DNA of 64,000 nt from Candidatus Acidiferrales bacterium (GCA_025451835.1 JANWJR010000137.1:1-64000), one strand, 5' to 3'; numbered from the stretch's first letter, positions 26,059-36,262 are shown. A program made the numbers and translations. The notes: a model not told the origin generated them from the letters alone.

Positions 26059-27354
26059 ATGAAAACTCCTCTCAGGATTGCTTTTTGGGTTGCGTTCTTA
26101 ACCGCGGCCGCCGCCTGCGTCGGAGCTTCCTACTCCGCACGCCGCTCCGCCGAGGGGCAGATATTCGTGCAAGCCTCGAACGCGCGCCAGGACGCGCGGA
26201 AAATTCAAGATCAGCTTGTCCTATTTACTCAAAGAATTGTCCCTGCAAGGCTTCCTTTTCAGTCGCTGCTGCAAAGCTTTGGGATCAGTGCCGGCACGGC
26301 CGCGCGCTTGTCCGCTGCGGCGCAGCCCGTATTTGATTTACGTCATCTTCGCGCCGGGAACCGCCTTTCGGTCGGGCGATCGGTCCTCGGGGACCTGCGA
26401 GCGGTAAAGTACCAAATCGATGTGGATCGCGTTCTTTTCATCACGCCGAGCGGCAGTGACTTCCATTCCGAGATTCAAACCATTCCATCGCAAATGCAAA
26501 CGGTGAGCGTGGGCGGCAAGATTCACGGCTCGCTCTTTGAAGGCGTGGTCGATGCGGGAGAAAAACCGGAACTAGCGATCCGGCTAGCGGAGATTTTTGG
26601 TTGGGATTTGGATTTTTACACCGATCCGCGACCCGGCGATACGTTCCGCGTCGTCGTCGAAAAGAAAATGCTCGCGAATGGCTCGATGGCATCATACGGG
26701 CGCATCCTCGCCGCCCAGTATGACAACAATGGACGCGCGTATCGCGCCGTCCTGTTTCACGATCCGTCCGGCAATCCGGCGTATTACACGCTCGATGGGA
26801 AATCGATGAAGAAGGCGTTTCTCCACTCGCCCCTTAAGTTCGCCGCGGTGATCACTTCGCATTTCAGCGAGCATCGCTTCCATCCGATTCTCAAGGAATA
26901 CCGTCCGCACCTCGGGATCGATTACGCTGCTCCAACCGGAACGCCGGTGCAAACGATCGGGGATGGCCGCGTGACGTTCGCGGGACGAAAAGGCGGTGCG
27001 GGGAATCTGGTCGAAATCCAGCACACCAACGGTTACACCACCTATTACATGCACCTCTCACGGATCCTCGTGCACAGCGGCGAGCGAGTGCAACAAGGGC
27101 AGCAAATCGGGCTCGTCGGCATGACGGGACTCGCCACCGGCCCACATCTCGATTTCCGGATTCAGCGGCGCGGAGAATTCCTGAATTTCGAGCGGCTGCC
27201 TCTGCCGCCGTCCCAACCTGTGGCGAAGCGCGATTGGGATGAATTTGCAGCGGCCCGCGACCACGCGCTCGCGTTCATGCCGCAATTGGCTGCGCCACGG
27301 GGCGCAACACTCGCAAAAAACGCCGCCCCCACCGCTGCACGGGCCCTCCCTTAG
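26059..27354 (+). CDS. M23 family peptidoglycan peptidase
   Basis: A 431-residue periplasmic protein with an N-terminal hydrophobic segment (FWVAFLTAAAACVGASY). A LysM/OapA-like N-terminal region includes RHLRAGNRLSVG. A C-terminal LytM domain has HLGIDYAAPTGTPV (HxxxD zinc ligands), TTYYMHLSRI (catalytic His) and GPHLDFRI. The last motif is usually HLHFE, so the second zinc-binding His is an Asp here, a substitution that can still bind metal. It probably cleaves peptide cross-bridges in peptidoglycan. The start at 26059 is the ATG directly before the signal segment. It lies 135 bases after the penicillin-binding gene. Confidence 0.85.
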   Translation: MKTPLRIAFWVAFLTAAAACVGASYSARRSAEGQIFVQASNARQDARKIQDQLVLFTQRIVPARLPFQSLLQSFGISAGTAARLSAAAQPVFDLRHLRAGNRLSVGRSVLGDLRAVKYQIDVDRVLFITPSGSDFHSEIQTIPSQMQTVSVGGKIHGSLFEGVVDAGEKPELAIRLAEIFGWDLDFYTDPRPGDTFRVVVEKKMLANGSMASYGRILAAQYDNNGRAYRAVLFHDPSGNPAYYTLDGKSMKKAFLHSPLKFAAVITSHFSEHRFHPILKEYRPHLGIDYAAPTGTPVQTIGDGRVTFAGRKGGAGNLVEIQHTNGYTTYYMHLSRILVHSGERVQQGQQIGLVGMTGLATGPHLDFRIQRRGEFLNFERLPLPPSQPVAKRDWDEFAAARDHALAFMPQLAAPRGATLAKNAAPTAARALP

Positions 27355-27396
27355 CAGCAAATGCGCCGAGAGCTAATTTCGTGTCCTACTGAACCT

Positions 27397-30300
27397 TTAA
27401 TTCACTGCGTGCACAGAATGTGGCGGAATTAACACGAACATGCAACCCGTAAGTTCGGGCTCGCAATCGAGAACTCCCCGGCGAACAATTTGAGCCGGGC
27501 CGGCGTCAGGAAAGGACACTTTGTATTTTGCGACTGCGAGAGCTTTCCCGGCATCCCGGAGTTCATTCGATCCACTGATAAATTTCGAATCAACAACCTT
27601 AGAACCCGACCCGAACAACACAAAAAATTCAGCGCTGGCGTGCTTCGCGGTGAGCCGGCCTAACTTTATTGTTCGAAGATCTTGTAGGGCGACCGGATTG
27701 GAGCCTTCCCCGCGCATGTACTTGCCCTGAGGTCGTATCGCATCCAAACGTTCCTGGGTTTCCTTCGGAGCTTTGCCCGCCGAAAGGGCCTGTGAATAGG
27801 CAACGGCGGCCTCGTGTTTTTTGCCTCGTTTGTCATAGACCTGCCCAAGATGGTCTGCCGTTAATGGGTCAAAGGTCAGAAGCCATGCTGCATTCAGGTA
27901 TTTTTCCGCAAGGTCATAGTCTCCCAATCGGAAATGAACCCAGCCGAGGGTATCCCAATAAGCTCCCAATTGGGACATTCGTTCGAGGTCCTGGAGAGAG
28001 AGTTTATCGAGCGAGATTTTGTTTGTTGCTTCTTCAGTTTCCTTAACAGCGCTTTCTCCATAACGAAGCGCATCATCCATGTCGAGGCTGCTGTCGGCCA
28101 GGAAGTATGCCGCGTCATTTAATGTGAGAGCTGAGGGATCGATTTCAGCGGCTCTTTTTAGGGTAGCCACTGCTTTTTCCTTATCCGCCGTGTGACTGTA
28201 GGTTTCGCCGAGCTGCAGAAGCAGGCCAGCGTTGTCCGGCTTGCGCTTGAGGGCTGACTCCAATTCGGTTGCTGCCTCGGAATATTCTTTCTGCTCGATG
28301 AGGATCGCCGCGATGTTATGCGGCGCATCGCTATCCTGAGGGTCTGCTTTCTCCAGCTCTCTCCATGTTTCAAGAGCATCCTGTTCGCGGTGGAGATATT
28401 GCAGAGTTGCAGCCAGGTATTTATAGGTGTACGGCTTGCCGGGATCGAGGACGATACCCTTCTTCATTTCCTCGATGCCCTGATCCACGTCGCCCATCGT
28501 CATATGTGCGCTCCCGAGCGAAAACCAGCCGAGCCCAAACTTCGGATCTTTGTTCACCGATTGCTGGAAATCGTCCAACGCGGCTGGCATGTTACGTTGT
28601 TGCCACGCCTCGCGTCCTTGTTCGTAAAAGGACTGAGCTTCTGGGTTTGCGGACACTTGTGATGACGCCGAAGCACCGCCGTAAAGCTGTGTGAAGGTGT
28701 CCTCGTCATCGGAAATCGCTTTCTGGAACTTGCGGTATGCCTCGATGTTTCCGGCTGCGACTTCGCGCGATTTGATCGCCAGCGTCCGTTCGGCATGCAG
28801 TACCCCATTCGAAAAGGAATAAGTGGCTTTGTAATCCGCGAATTTTTCGTGCAGGTCGATCGCGGGAGGCAAATGCGGATCTGCACCGGCGGGCAGCTTC
28901 ACGATGGCTTCATACGATAGTTGCGAGGGCGAGCCGAGCTTGATGGGTTTTGAGTTCTTGTCTGTGTCGTTGGGAATCGCCGGTAGAAAAATCGGCGGCA
29001 ATGGCGGCGTGATTTGTTTGTTCGACCAGTCGGAGTATTCTTTTCGCTTGTATGAATATTCGATGTGAAAAGGCGCGTCTGTCGCATCAGGGGAAGTCAA
29101 CGTAACGTCGCTAACAGTCCCTCCAAATCCGAGATTTGACGAAATCCGTTGCATCACGTCCTTCCATTGAGGCTCCGCTGCCTGCCGGAAAACGGTTCGA
29201 TACACAATCTCGTCGTCGCCTCGAAGGCTCATCAACATCTTGCTTGTTAGCGTTCCCGTGTCGTCTAGTGTGGCGTCGGCGTGAAACGTTGTGACAGGCT
29301 TGAACGGCGGATCCGCAGGCGTTTGGACGAAGCGGGCCGGAGAGTCATCGGGAATCACCAGCGCTTTCTTGTCGCGCAAACTTGGAACCAGATAGCCAAA
29401 AGGAGCCACCTCGGCCGTAGTGTCCAAGAAAACAAAGTCTTTGCCATGTGGCAGCGCTGTGATTACGTGATCGAATTGTCCGGGAGAAGGAACATCCGGA
29501 TCGATGTCATTTCCCGAACTGATAAGCGCCGGGTAGGCTCTCAGGCCCGCTGCCGCAAACAAGGCGACGACAAGCGTATGTTTGTCCTTGCAGTCACCGT
29601 AATCATTGCTCAATACCTCGGCGGCGGGATGGGGTTGGTAACGCCCGATTCCCAAGGAAATCCCAATATACCGAAATCTTGTGGAAACGAATTTATAAAT
29701 GGCCGCGGCTTTTTCAGAGTCGCTTTTTGCACCGGCCGTAAGCTCTTTGGCTTTAGCCTGCACTTCGAGCGTCGGTACGGCTTGCGGCGCAGCGAGGCTG
29801 TGGAACCATTGTCCAACTTCATTCCAGCTTTGGAACGTGGTTACCTGTATGGACGGATGCTTGGTCTCGTCCTGCGGGCCGGAGTTTTTGTCTTCGAGGT
29901 TGGCAGTCTTCCAGGTGTACAACCGGTATGCAGTCTTTTTTTCAATAGTTGGCTGTACGCTCGAGCTTTTTACGTTGACGTATCGTGCGTCCGGCACGCT
30001 GATCTGCAACTCCTCCTGCAGGACGATACCGCTTCGGAGGAAATTGTAAGAGAACCAAAATTGGCCGGGATCGAGCGGCTTTGTTATTTGCGCGTGGTAC
30101 GAATATTCAAGCGTGTCTCCGATCTCAAGGCCTTTTACGGCAACCTGCTCCTCCTTTAAGTCGCTATAGAATGGTGCTTGGCGCGTGATGTCGGCTGGCA
30201 TATCCAGGAAGTTTTCGGGAGGCGTCTGCACCACCTTATCGCCGGGCTTGATGACGCGCACGTATCGGATCTCCATCGTGGAAGTTGCCCCAGCGTATGA

Positions 30301-30552
30301 AAAATTCAGAACCCCGAACGCTTGCAACGCCGACTGCGCTTGAATACGCACTCGCGCCGAGACGTCCACGGTGTAGGTTCCATCGTTTTCAAAAGCGAGG
30401 TTGCTCCTGATCGAGTCAAAGACGAATGGCTCTTTCGAGTAATCGGGTGCCTTCGCGTTTGCCTCGGAGATCGTCTGCGCGGAAACGGGGCCAGACGCCG
30501 CAGAACAAGCCAGCAGCCACAGGATGATGATCCCATTTATCTTTTTTCCCAA
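27397..30552 (-). CDS. DUF3857 / transglutaminase-like / TPR secreted protein, catalytic triad intact
   Basis: A 1051-residue protein with a signal peptide (IIILWLLACSAASGPVSA). A DUF3857 beta-sandwich spans about 55-240. The transglutaminase-like fold spans about 275-390, with Cys321 in YGDCKDKHTL, His in FDHVITALP and Asp in FLDTTAEVAPFG. A linker domain follows, and then TPR repeats from about 645 to 930 (LGWFSLGSAHMTMGDVDQGI is one). The family is common in Acidobacteria and Bacteroidetes as periplasmic or surface proteins; substrates are unknown. A paralog at 45411 has the same architecture but lacks the catalytic Cys. Confidence 0.85.
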   Translation of the reverse strand: MGKKINGIIILWLLACSAASGPVSAQTISEANAKAPDYSKEPFVFDSIRSNLAFENDGTYTVDVSARVRIQAQSALQAFGVLNFSYAGATSTMEIRYVRVIKPGDKVVQTPPENFLDMPADITRQAPFYSDLKEEQVAVKGLEIGDTLEYSYHAQITKPLDPGQFWFSYNFLRSGIVLQEELQISVPDARYVNVKSSSVQPTIEKKTAYRLYTWKTANLEDKNSGPQDETKHPSIQVTTFQSWNEVGQWFHSLAAPQAVPTLEVQAKAKELTAGAKSDSEKAAAIYKFVSTRFRYIGISLGIGRYQPHPAAEVLSNDYGDCKDKHTLVVALFAAAGLRAYPALISSGNDIDPDVPSPGQFDHVITALPHGKDFVFLDTTAEVAPFGYLVPSLRDKKALVIPDDSPARFVQTPADPPFKPVTTFHADATLDDTGTLTSKMLMSLRGDDEIVYRTVFRQAAEPQWKDVMQRISSNLGFGGTVSDVTLTSPDATDAPFHIEYSYKRKEYSDWSNKQITPPLPPIFLPAIPNDTDKNSKPIKLGSPSQLSYEAIVKLPAGADPHLPPAIDLHEKFADYKATYSFSNGVLHAERTLAIKSREVAAGNIEAYRKFQKAISDDEDTFTQLYGGASASSQVSANPEAQSFYEQGREAWQQRNMPAALDDFQQSVNKDPKFGLGWFSLGSAHMTMGDVDQGIEEMKKGIVLDPGKPYTYKYLAATLQYLHREQDALETWRELEKADPQDSDAPHNIAAILIEQKEYSEAATELESALKRKPDNAGLLLQLGETYSHTADKEKAVATLKRAAEIDPSALTLNDAAYFLADSSLDMDDALRYGESAVKETEEATNKISLDKLSLQDLERMSQLGAYWDTLGWVHFRLGDYDLAEKYLNAAWLLTFDPLTADHLGQVYDKRGKKHEAAVAYSQALSAGKAPKETQERLDAIRPQGKYMRGEGSNPVALQDLRTIKLGRLTAKHASAEFFVLFGSGSKVVDSKFISGSNELRDAGKALAVAKYKVSFPDAGPAQIVRRGVLDCEPELTGCMFVLIPPHSVHAVN

Positions 30553-30728
30553 CGGCTCTCCATGATCTATAGGAAGGTACGTAATCAGATCGGCATTTTA
30601 GCCAAAAGAGTACTGAGTTTATATACGTGGCCGATTATTCGGAGCGAAAACGATACCGGCAGATCTTTCGGCGGGGTTTGGTTCTTGTTGACGGATCCCA
30701 GCGGCGGATGCACTCAACGACTTTGCCG

Positions 30729-31754
30729 TTACGCGCGGACTTCCCAGGTGTCGCCAGCGTGCAATAATTTGCCGAGGTCACCCTTGCCGCGTCTCTCTTG
30801 CACTTCGCGAATTTGAGCGGCGATCAGGGTTTCGTAGCACGGCGCTTCGATCGCTCGAAAGACGCCGATCGGGGTCGGGAATCCAGGCAGGGTATGCATG
30901 CGCGAGAGTGCGAAGGCGTAGGACGCATTCGGATTTTTCTCGTCGTGTACGAGCAAATCCTTTTCGCTAATGCCATTGCCGAGCGCGACAACTTCGAGTT
31001 CGAGGCCGTTCATCCGTATGCCTTTGTCGCGATTCTTGCCGAAGATGAGCGCCTTGCCGTGTTCGAGCTGGACGATATGTTCGCTGCGGGCATCGCGTTC
31101 GGTCAGGCCAGCCCACGCACCGTCGTTGAAGATATTGCAGTTTTGCAAAATCTCGGTGTAGGCGGAGCCCTTATGCGCCGCCACTTTCTTCAAGGTTTCT
31201 TTCAAGTGCTGCTGGAAGACGTCAACCGAGCGGGCGATGAATGTGGCCTCGGCTCCCAGCGCGAGCGAAAGGGGATTGAACGGGCGGTCGAGCGAACCGT
31301 AGGGAGTTGATTTCGCTTTCTTCCCAACTTCGGACGTGGGCGAATACTGGCCTTTGGTCAGGCCGTAGATGCGATTATTGAACATCAGCACCTTCAGCCC
31401 GACGTTGCGGCGCAGCATGTGAATCGTGTGGTTTCCGCCGATCGAAAGCGAATCGCCGTCGCCGGTAATCACCCACACGTCAAGGTCAGGCTGAACGAGC
31501 TTCACGCCGGTGGCGATGGCAGGCGCGCGGCCGTGAATCGTGTGAAATCCAAAAGTGTTCATGTAATACGGAAAGCGGCTCGAGCACCCGATTCCGGAGA
31601 TCACCGCGAATTTTTCGCGCGCAATGCCCAGCTCTGCAAACACGGATTGCACCGCGGAGAGGATTGCGTAATCTCCGCAACCAGGGCACCAGCGAATTTC
31701 CTGATCGGTTTGAAAGTCCTTTTTCGTGTAAACCGGCAAAGTATCGGTTGCCAT
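30729..31754 (-). CDS. korB: 2-oxoacid:ferredoxin oxidoreductase, beta subunit
   Basis: A 341-residue thiamine-diphosphate subunit. CPGCGDYAILSAVQ carries Fe-S cluster Cys, GIGCSSRFPYYMNTFG follows, and the ThDP/Mg motif is GDGDSLSIGGNHTIHMLRRN. It works with the alpha subunit directly upstream to decarboxylate a 2-oxoacid (2-oxoglutarate is the best guess) to its acyl-CoA with reduction of ferredoxin. The ATG at 31754 has AAAGGTGAG at good spacing; a GTG three codons earlier is less likely. It starts 32 bases after the korA stop, so the two form an operon. Confidence 0.92.
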   Translation of the reverse strand: MATDTLPVYTKKDFQTDQEIRWCPGCGDYAILSAVQSVFAELGIAREKFAVISGIGCSSRFPYYMNTFGFHTIHGRAPAIATGVKLVQPDLDVWVITGDGDSLSIGGNHTIHMLRRNVGLKVLMFNNRIYGLTKGQYSPTSEVGKKAKSTPYGSLDRPFNPLSLALGAEATFIARSVDVFQQHLKETLKKVAAHKGSAYTEILQNCNIFNDGAWAGLTERDARSEHIVQLEHGKALIFGKNRDKGIRMNGLELEVVALGNGISEKDLLVHDEKNPNASYAFALSRMHTLPGFPTPIGVFRAIEAPCYETLIAAQIREVQERRGKGDLGKLLHAGDTWEVRA

Positions 31755-31786
31755 GTCTCTCACCTTTGGGCAGAAACCCGCATCGA

Positions 31787-33640
31787 CTAGCCGAGAATTT
31801 CCTCGATCTTGTTTTCGATCTCCGACTGCTTGAATGGCTTGCCTTGAATCTTGTTGTAGCCTTGCGCGTCCACCAGATACCTGGCTCGCAGCACCATGAC
31901 GAGCTGACCCATGTTCATTTCCGGCACGAGAATCTTGTCGTAGCGCTGCAAGACGTCGCCTAGATTTCTGGGCAGCGGGTTCAGATGGCGCAGGTGCACG
32001 TGCCCTATGCGCCGGCCCTTGGCGCGCTGCGTGCTCACTGCCGCCGTGATGGGACCGTGCGTCGAACCCCAGGCGACGATCAGCAATTCGCCCGACGGAT
32101 CACCCGCGGGGACTGCATCGGGAATATCGTCCGCCACCGCCTGCACTTTTGCAGCGCGCAATTGAACCATGTGCTCGTGGTTCAGCGGCTCATAGTTCAC
32201 GTTACCGGTCACGTCCTTTTTTTCGATTCCGCCGATGCGGTGCTCGAGTCCTTTCGTGCCGGGAATTGCCCACGGCCGCGCGAGAGTTTCCGGATTGCGC
32301 TTGTAGGGCTGGAAACCTTCTGGATTGGTTTCAAAATGCACGGGAATCTCGGGCAAGTCGGAGACACTGGGAATGCGCCATGGTTCCGCGCCATTCGCGA
32401 GAAACCCGTCGGACAGGATGATCACCGGAACCATATATTTAATCGCGATGCGGCTGGCTTCGAGCGCGATCCAGAAACAGTCGCCGGGCGACGAGGGAGC
32501 CAGCACTGGAATCGGCGCCTCGGAATTTCTTCCGAAGAGCGCTTGCAAGAGATCCGCCTGCTCGGTCTTTGTCGGCAGGCCCGTCGAAGGGCCGCCGCGC
32601 TGAATGTCGCAGACGACGAGCGGCAGTTCGACCGCCACGGCAAGGCCGAGGGCTTCTGTTTTCAACGCCATGCCGGGGCCGGAGGTTGTGGTGATGCCCA
32701 GCGCGCCCGCGTAAGCGGCGCCGATGGCCGACGTAATCGCTGCGATTTCGTCTTCAGCTTGAAATGTCATCACGCCAAAATCTTTGTAGGACGAAAGCTC
32801 GTGCAGAATGTCCGAGGCCGGCGTGATCGGATACGAGCCGAGGAACAGCGGGATGCCGGCTTGTTGTGAGGCCGCAACGAAGCCGATCGCCAGCGCCGAA
32901 TTGCCGCTGATATTGCGATACGTTCCTGGCTTTAATTTTGCCGGCGGGATTTCGTAGGTGATCTGAAAAGCTTCGGTAGCTTCGCAATAGCTGTAGCCGG
33001 CTTGCATCGCCAAGTGATTGGCGCGTGCCAGACTTGGCTTGCCCTTGAATTTTTCGTCAAGCCACCGCAGCGTATGATCCATCGAACGGTTGTAAAGCCA
33101 GTAGCACATGCCGAGCGCAAAGAAATTCTTACAGCGATCGGAGCTTTTTGCATCGAGGCCGAGTTCCTTGAGCGCAGCGCGAGTCAGCTTGGCGAGTTCG
33201 ATTTTAAAAACGCGGTAGCCATCGAGCGAATGATCCTCGAGAGGATTCGAGGTCATTTGCGCCTTGCGGAGATCCATTTCCTCGAAGTTATCGAGGTTGA
33301 CGATCAGGATTCCGTTGGGCTTGAGGTCCGTTAGGTTCATTTTCAGCGCCGCGGGATTCATCGCGATGAGGGCGTCGACGCTGTCGCCGGGCGTGTAAAC
33401 GTCGCTCGAGGAAAATTGCACCTGGAAGCCGCTGACTCCCGGAAGAGTGCCGGCCGGAGCGCGAATCTCGGCAGGGAAATCCGGAAAGGTCGCCAGGTCG
33501 TTGCCATAGAGCGCGACCGTGTTCGTAAACTGGCTGCCGGTGATCTGCATGCCGTCCCCGGAATCGCCGCAGAAGCGGATGACGGCCTTCTCAATCACTT
33601 CGGGCTGGCGTTTCAATAGTGAATCAGAGGTTGTCGCCAT
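31787..33640 (-). CDS. korA: 2-oxoacid:ferredoxin oxidoreductase, fused gamma-alpha subunit
   Basis: A 617-residue subunit. The N-terminal gamma domain starts IRFCGDSGDGMQITGSQF and covers about 1-190. The alpha pyrimidine-binding domain includes GNSALAIGFVAASQQAGIP, GSYPITPASDILHEL and TTSGPGMALKTEALGLAV. This gamma-alpha fusion paired with a short beta subunit is the two-subunit KorAB arrangement. The enzyme is oxygen-sensitive in some organisms but is also found in aerobes. SD GAGGAATT precedes the ATG. The 680-base upstream region has no gene. Confidence 0.93.
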   Translation of the reverse strand: MATTSDSLLKRQPEVIEKAVIRFCGDSGDGMQITGSQFTNTVALYGNDLATFPDFPAEIRAPAGTLPGVSGFQVQFSSSDVYTPGDSVDALIAMNPAALKMNLTDLKPNGILIVNLDNFEEMDLRKAQMTSNPLEDHSLDGYRVFKIELAKLTRAALKELGLDAKSSDRCKNFFALGMCYWLYNRSMDHTLRWLDEKFKGKPSLARANHLAMQAGYSYCEATEAFQITYEIPPAKLKPGTYRNISGNSALAIGFVAASQQAGIPLFLGSYPITPASDILHELSSYKDFGVMTFQAEDEIAAITSAIGAAYAGALGITTTSGPGMALKTEALGLAVAVELPLVVCDIQRGGPSTGLPTKTEQADLLQALFGRNSEAPIPVLAPSSPGDCFWIALEASRIAIKYMVPVIILSDGFLANGAEPWRIPSVSDLPEIPVHFETNPEGFQPYKRNPETLARPWAIPGTKGLEHRIGGIEKKDVTGNVNYEPLNHEHMVQLRAAKVQAVADDIPDAVPAGDPSGELLIVAWGSTHGPITAAVSTQRAKGRRIGHVHLRHLNPLPRNLGDVLQRYDKILVPEMNMGQLVMVLRARYLVDAQGYNKIQGKPFKQSEIENKIEEILG

Positions 33641-34324
33641 AATTCCTCAGAAATTCGGGACGCACGAGCCGACGGTTCCCGTATCGCCGTTCCCTGATAA
33701 AGATAAGAATACTCCCAATCGCGCTGCCCGACTCAAAAAACCTAGTCCCGAAGATATTGGGGGAAGCGACCAGGTTGGAATTCGGATGGCGGGCACGGAC
33801 GCAAGATTTAGGGCCGCTCCAGGCCGGGGAACTGAGAAAGCAGGTGGATCGCTGCTGCCGCCAATTTTCATGAAGTCCGGCGGGCAGCAATGGCCTCAAA
33901 AATTGTCGATTAGACAAGGTGCCAACCCTTTGTTTCGAGTAAGTTACGGCGGTTTCTAATCCCTGTTGTGCCGATTAGAAAATAGCCGCTGGCGTGCAGT
34001 TTTTGTTGTTGCGAACCTTCAGCACTCGGACGTTGCGGTCCTGAGGCGCGTATGTACCGGCCCCGTGTGTTCTTGCCCATGCTCGATCTGGTCTCGCCGC
34101 CCATGCCGTGGCGAAGTTATCACACGGCGGGCCAGTTTCAAGCGAGACGCGATGTGGAGGTTCTGGAGGTTAGGGGCTCGATGCTAGAGGCTGGAAGGGA
34201 ACGGCGAAAAGGCAAGAGGGACGAGGGAAGAGGCAAGAAGGAAAAGGGAGCCAGACGCCCTAGCGCCAAGAGCCAGAAGGCCCCGGAGGTCCCGCGATGT
34301 CCGAGAAGAAACGCGGGAACGCAG
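33641..34324. other. 684-base region without a supported gene
   Basis: This gap separates korA from the GNAT gene. The part next to korA should hold the korAB promoter. From about 34190 to 34250 the plus strand is almost pure purine with two near copies of GGCAAGARGG. I found no SD-preceded ORF with convincing composition on either strand, no terminator and no insertion-sequence ends. Confidence 0.5.
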
Positions 34325-34813
34325 TTATAGGAGCGCTAGTTCGAGGAAGCGCGCGCCGGGAACGGGATTGAAACGGTAGGGCGGCACGTCCTGGAAGCCG
34401 AGCGAGCGATACATCGCCTGGGCCTGCTCCATCTCGGGCAATGTGTCGAGGCGCATTCGACGATAGCCTGCTTGCCGGGCGGCGTCGATTGCAGCCAGGC
34501 TGAGGGTTCGTCCAATGCCGCGCCCGCGAAATCCCCGGCGCACGTAGAGGCGCTTCATTTCACAGATCGCGCCTTCGAATTTTCGCAGCGCGACGCAGCC
34601 GGCCGGGCTGGCGCTCGGAGCGCGTTGTGGGTCGTCCACAAACGCCAGCAGTAGCCGGCCATCCGGCGGCGCATACTCGCCCGGAAGTTCCGCGACCTCT
34701 ATGTCGAAATCCTGGAAGGACAAATTCACGGTGAGGCTTGCGGCGTACTCGCGGAAAAGCGCAGACACGTGATGGAGGGCGTCCTTTGAATCGGCAGGTA
34801 CGATGCGAAGCAT
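34325..34813 (-). CDS. GNAT family N-acetyltransferase
   Basis: A 162-residue acetyl-CoA-dependent acetyltransferase. The acetyl-CoA-binding loop is RRGFRGRGIGRTLSLAA (about residues 90-106), preceded by the strand EMKRLYV and followed by LDTLPEMEQAQAMYRSLGF. The ATG at 34813 is preceded by GAGGAG. The frame extends upstream, but that sequence is not typical of the family. The substrate is unknown. Confidence 0.85.
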   Translation of the reverse strand: MLRIVPADSKDALHHVSALFREYAASLTVNLSFQDFDIEVAELPGEYAPPDGRLLLAFVDDPQRAPSASPAGCVALRKFEGAICEMKRLYVRRGFRGRGIGRTLSLAAIDAARQAGYRRMRLDTLPEMEQAQAMYRSLGFQDVPPYRFNPVPGARFLELALL

Positions 34814-35047
34814 GACTCCTCGATTGCCGCAAGCGAGTTGATAATGTGAATTGCTAGTGTGGGAGGAATCGCGGAGGTCGCCAAGGCCCAAAATGGATGC
34901 AACCAAATTGGATGGGCTTTTCAATCGACGCACCTAAACAGCAATCATGCCGAGGGCGCCGAAGGACGGGCGGGTGATGTCATGCTAATGTTTTCCGAAT
35001 GCTATTGATCTTCCGTTGCGCGAATATAGCGAGCCTGGAGAACTGCA

Positions 35048-36262
35048 ATGGCGCTGGACAAGCCCATAGAAGAGATAAACGAAGTGGACCTCACGTCTCT
35101 GATAGATGCAGGCACGCCCGAACTGAAGACGTTGGATTACAAGCAGTCGCTACCTGGGAATTCTGACGACGACCGCAAGGAGTTCGTCGCAGATATTTCG
35201 TCGTTTGCGAATGCGGCTGGCGGCCATCTGATTTATGGGATGCGTGCGGACGAAGGTGTGCCCGTGGAGCTGTTAGGAGTGGATGCCGAAGGCGACGGAG
35301 CGATTCTCCGCTTGGAAAGCTTGATACGAGATGGAATTGATCCTAGGATTACAGGCATCCATTCCACCGCTATCAAGCTAGCTAACTCCCGGACGGCTAT
35401 TCTCATCCGCGTTCCGAAGAGCTTCTCATCTCCACACATGGTTAGATTTAAGAATACGTCGCGCTTTTACTCTCGTGCCTCCAATGGGAAGTATCAATTG
35501 GATGTTCATGAGATTCGGGCGGCGTTTCTCGGCTCCGAGACAACAGCGGAACGCATACGGAATTTCAGGCTCGATCGCGTTTCGCGCATTCGGGCGCGGG
35601 AGACTGGGATCCCGTTGCGTGCTGGTCCGTGTACAGCACTCCACATCATCCCGCTTACCGCCTTTGGAGGCAGCGCGATATACGATGTGATCGCGCTAAA
35701 GCGGAGTGTCGCCATCAACCAGACTCTGGCACCCTTGTTTCACGATCTTGCGAATCATTCCAGGATTAACTTCGACGGTCTACTAATCGTAGCAAATAAC
35801 TAGAATCCAGAGGGGTTCTTACAGCTCTACAGAAATGGCATCCTAGAAACGGCAGACGCCACGTTCATTTCGATTGCCGAGAGTTTCGAGACGGGGAAGA
35901 AGATTTCCGGTTTGTCGCTTGAGGTATGCCTGTTCAGGTCCATCGGGAGACTACTACCAGTTCTCCAATCGCTTGGAGTTGATCCTCCTCTGCTGCTGAT
36001 GTTCGCTTTAATTGATGTTCGGGGTCACACAATGTATCCAAGAGATTGCTTCGGTTTTACCCGCGGAGGAGCGCCTTTCGATCAGGAGGTGCTAATGCCT
36101 CAGGAAGTACTGATCGACACATATTCCGCAGATTTGCCCTTGGTCATGAAGCCCATTGTCGATGAGATATGGAATGCCGCAGGTTTCGAATGCTCATTTT
36201 ATTATAAAGATGGCAAATGGATCGGCGAGGAGGTTGCTTCTCAACGCGGCGGCAGACTCTGA
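35048..36262 (+). pseudogene. AlbA_2 (Schlafen-like) DNA-binding-domain gene interrupted by one amber codon
   Basis: From the ATG at 35048 the frame encodes 251 residues to a TAG at 35801-35803, then stays open in the same frame to 36262 with about 150 more sense codons. The N-terminal 130 residues are an AlbA_2 domain: LKTLDYKQSLPG, then FVADISSFANAAGGHLIYGM. The part after the stop reads NPEGFLQLYRNGILETAD, which continues the theme (FDGLLIVANN before the stop). It looks like one protein of about 404 residues split by a single nonsense change. AlbA_2 proteins are often accessory and sometimes tied to defence or regulation. Sequencing error, recent inactivation or readthrough are all possible. 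Base composition is lower in GC than its neighbours. Confidence 0.75.

Noticed and set aside
29281-30159. 292-codon plus-strand frame inside the transglutaminase/TPR gene
   Set aside because: It is antisense to a clear DUF3857/transglutaminase reading frame.
31985-32869. 294-codon plus-strand frame inside korA
   Set aside because: It is antisense to a conserved oxidoreductase subunit, and its product is unstructured and His/Arg-rich.
34052-34330. 92-codon plus-strand frame in the gap before the GNAT gene
   Set aside because: It has no SD, and half of it is a low-complexity purine tract giving a Lys/Arg/Glu run.
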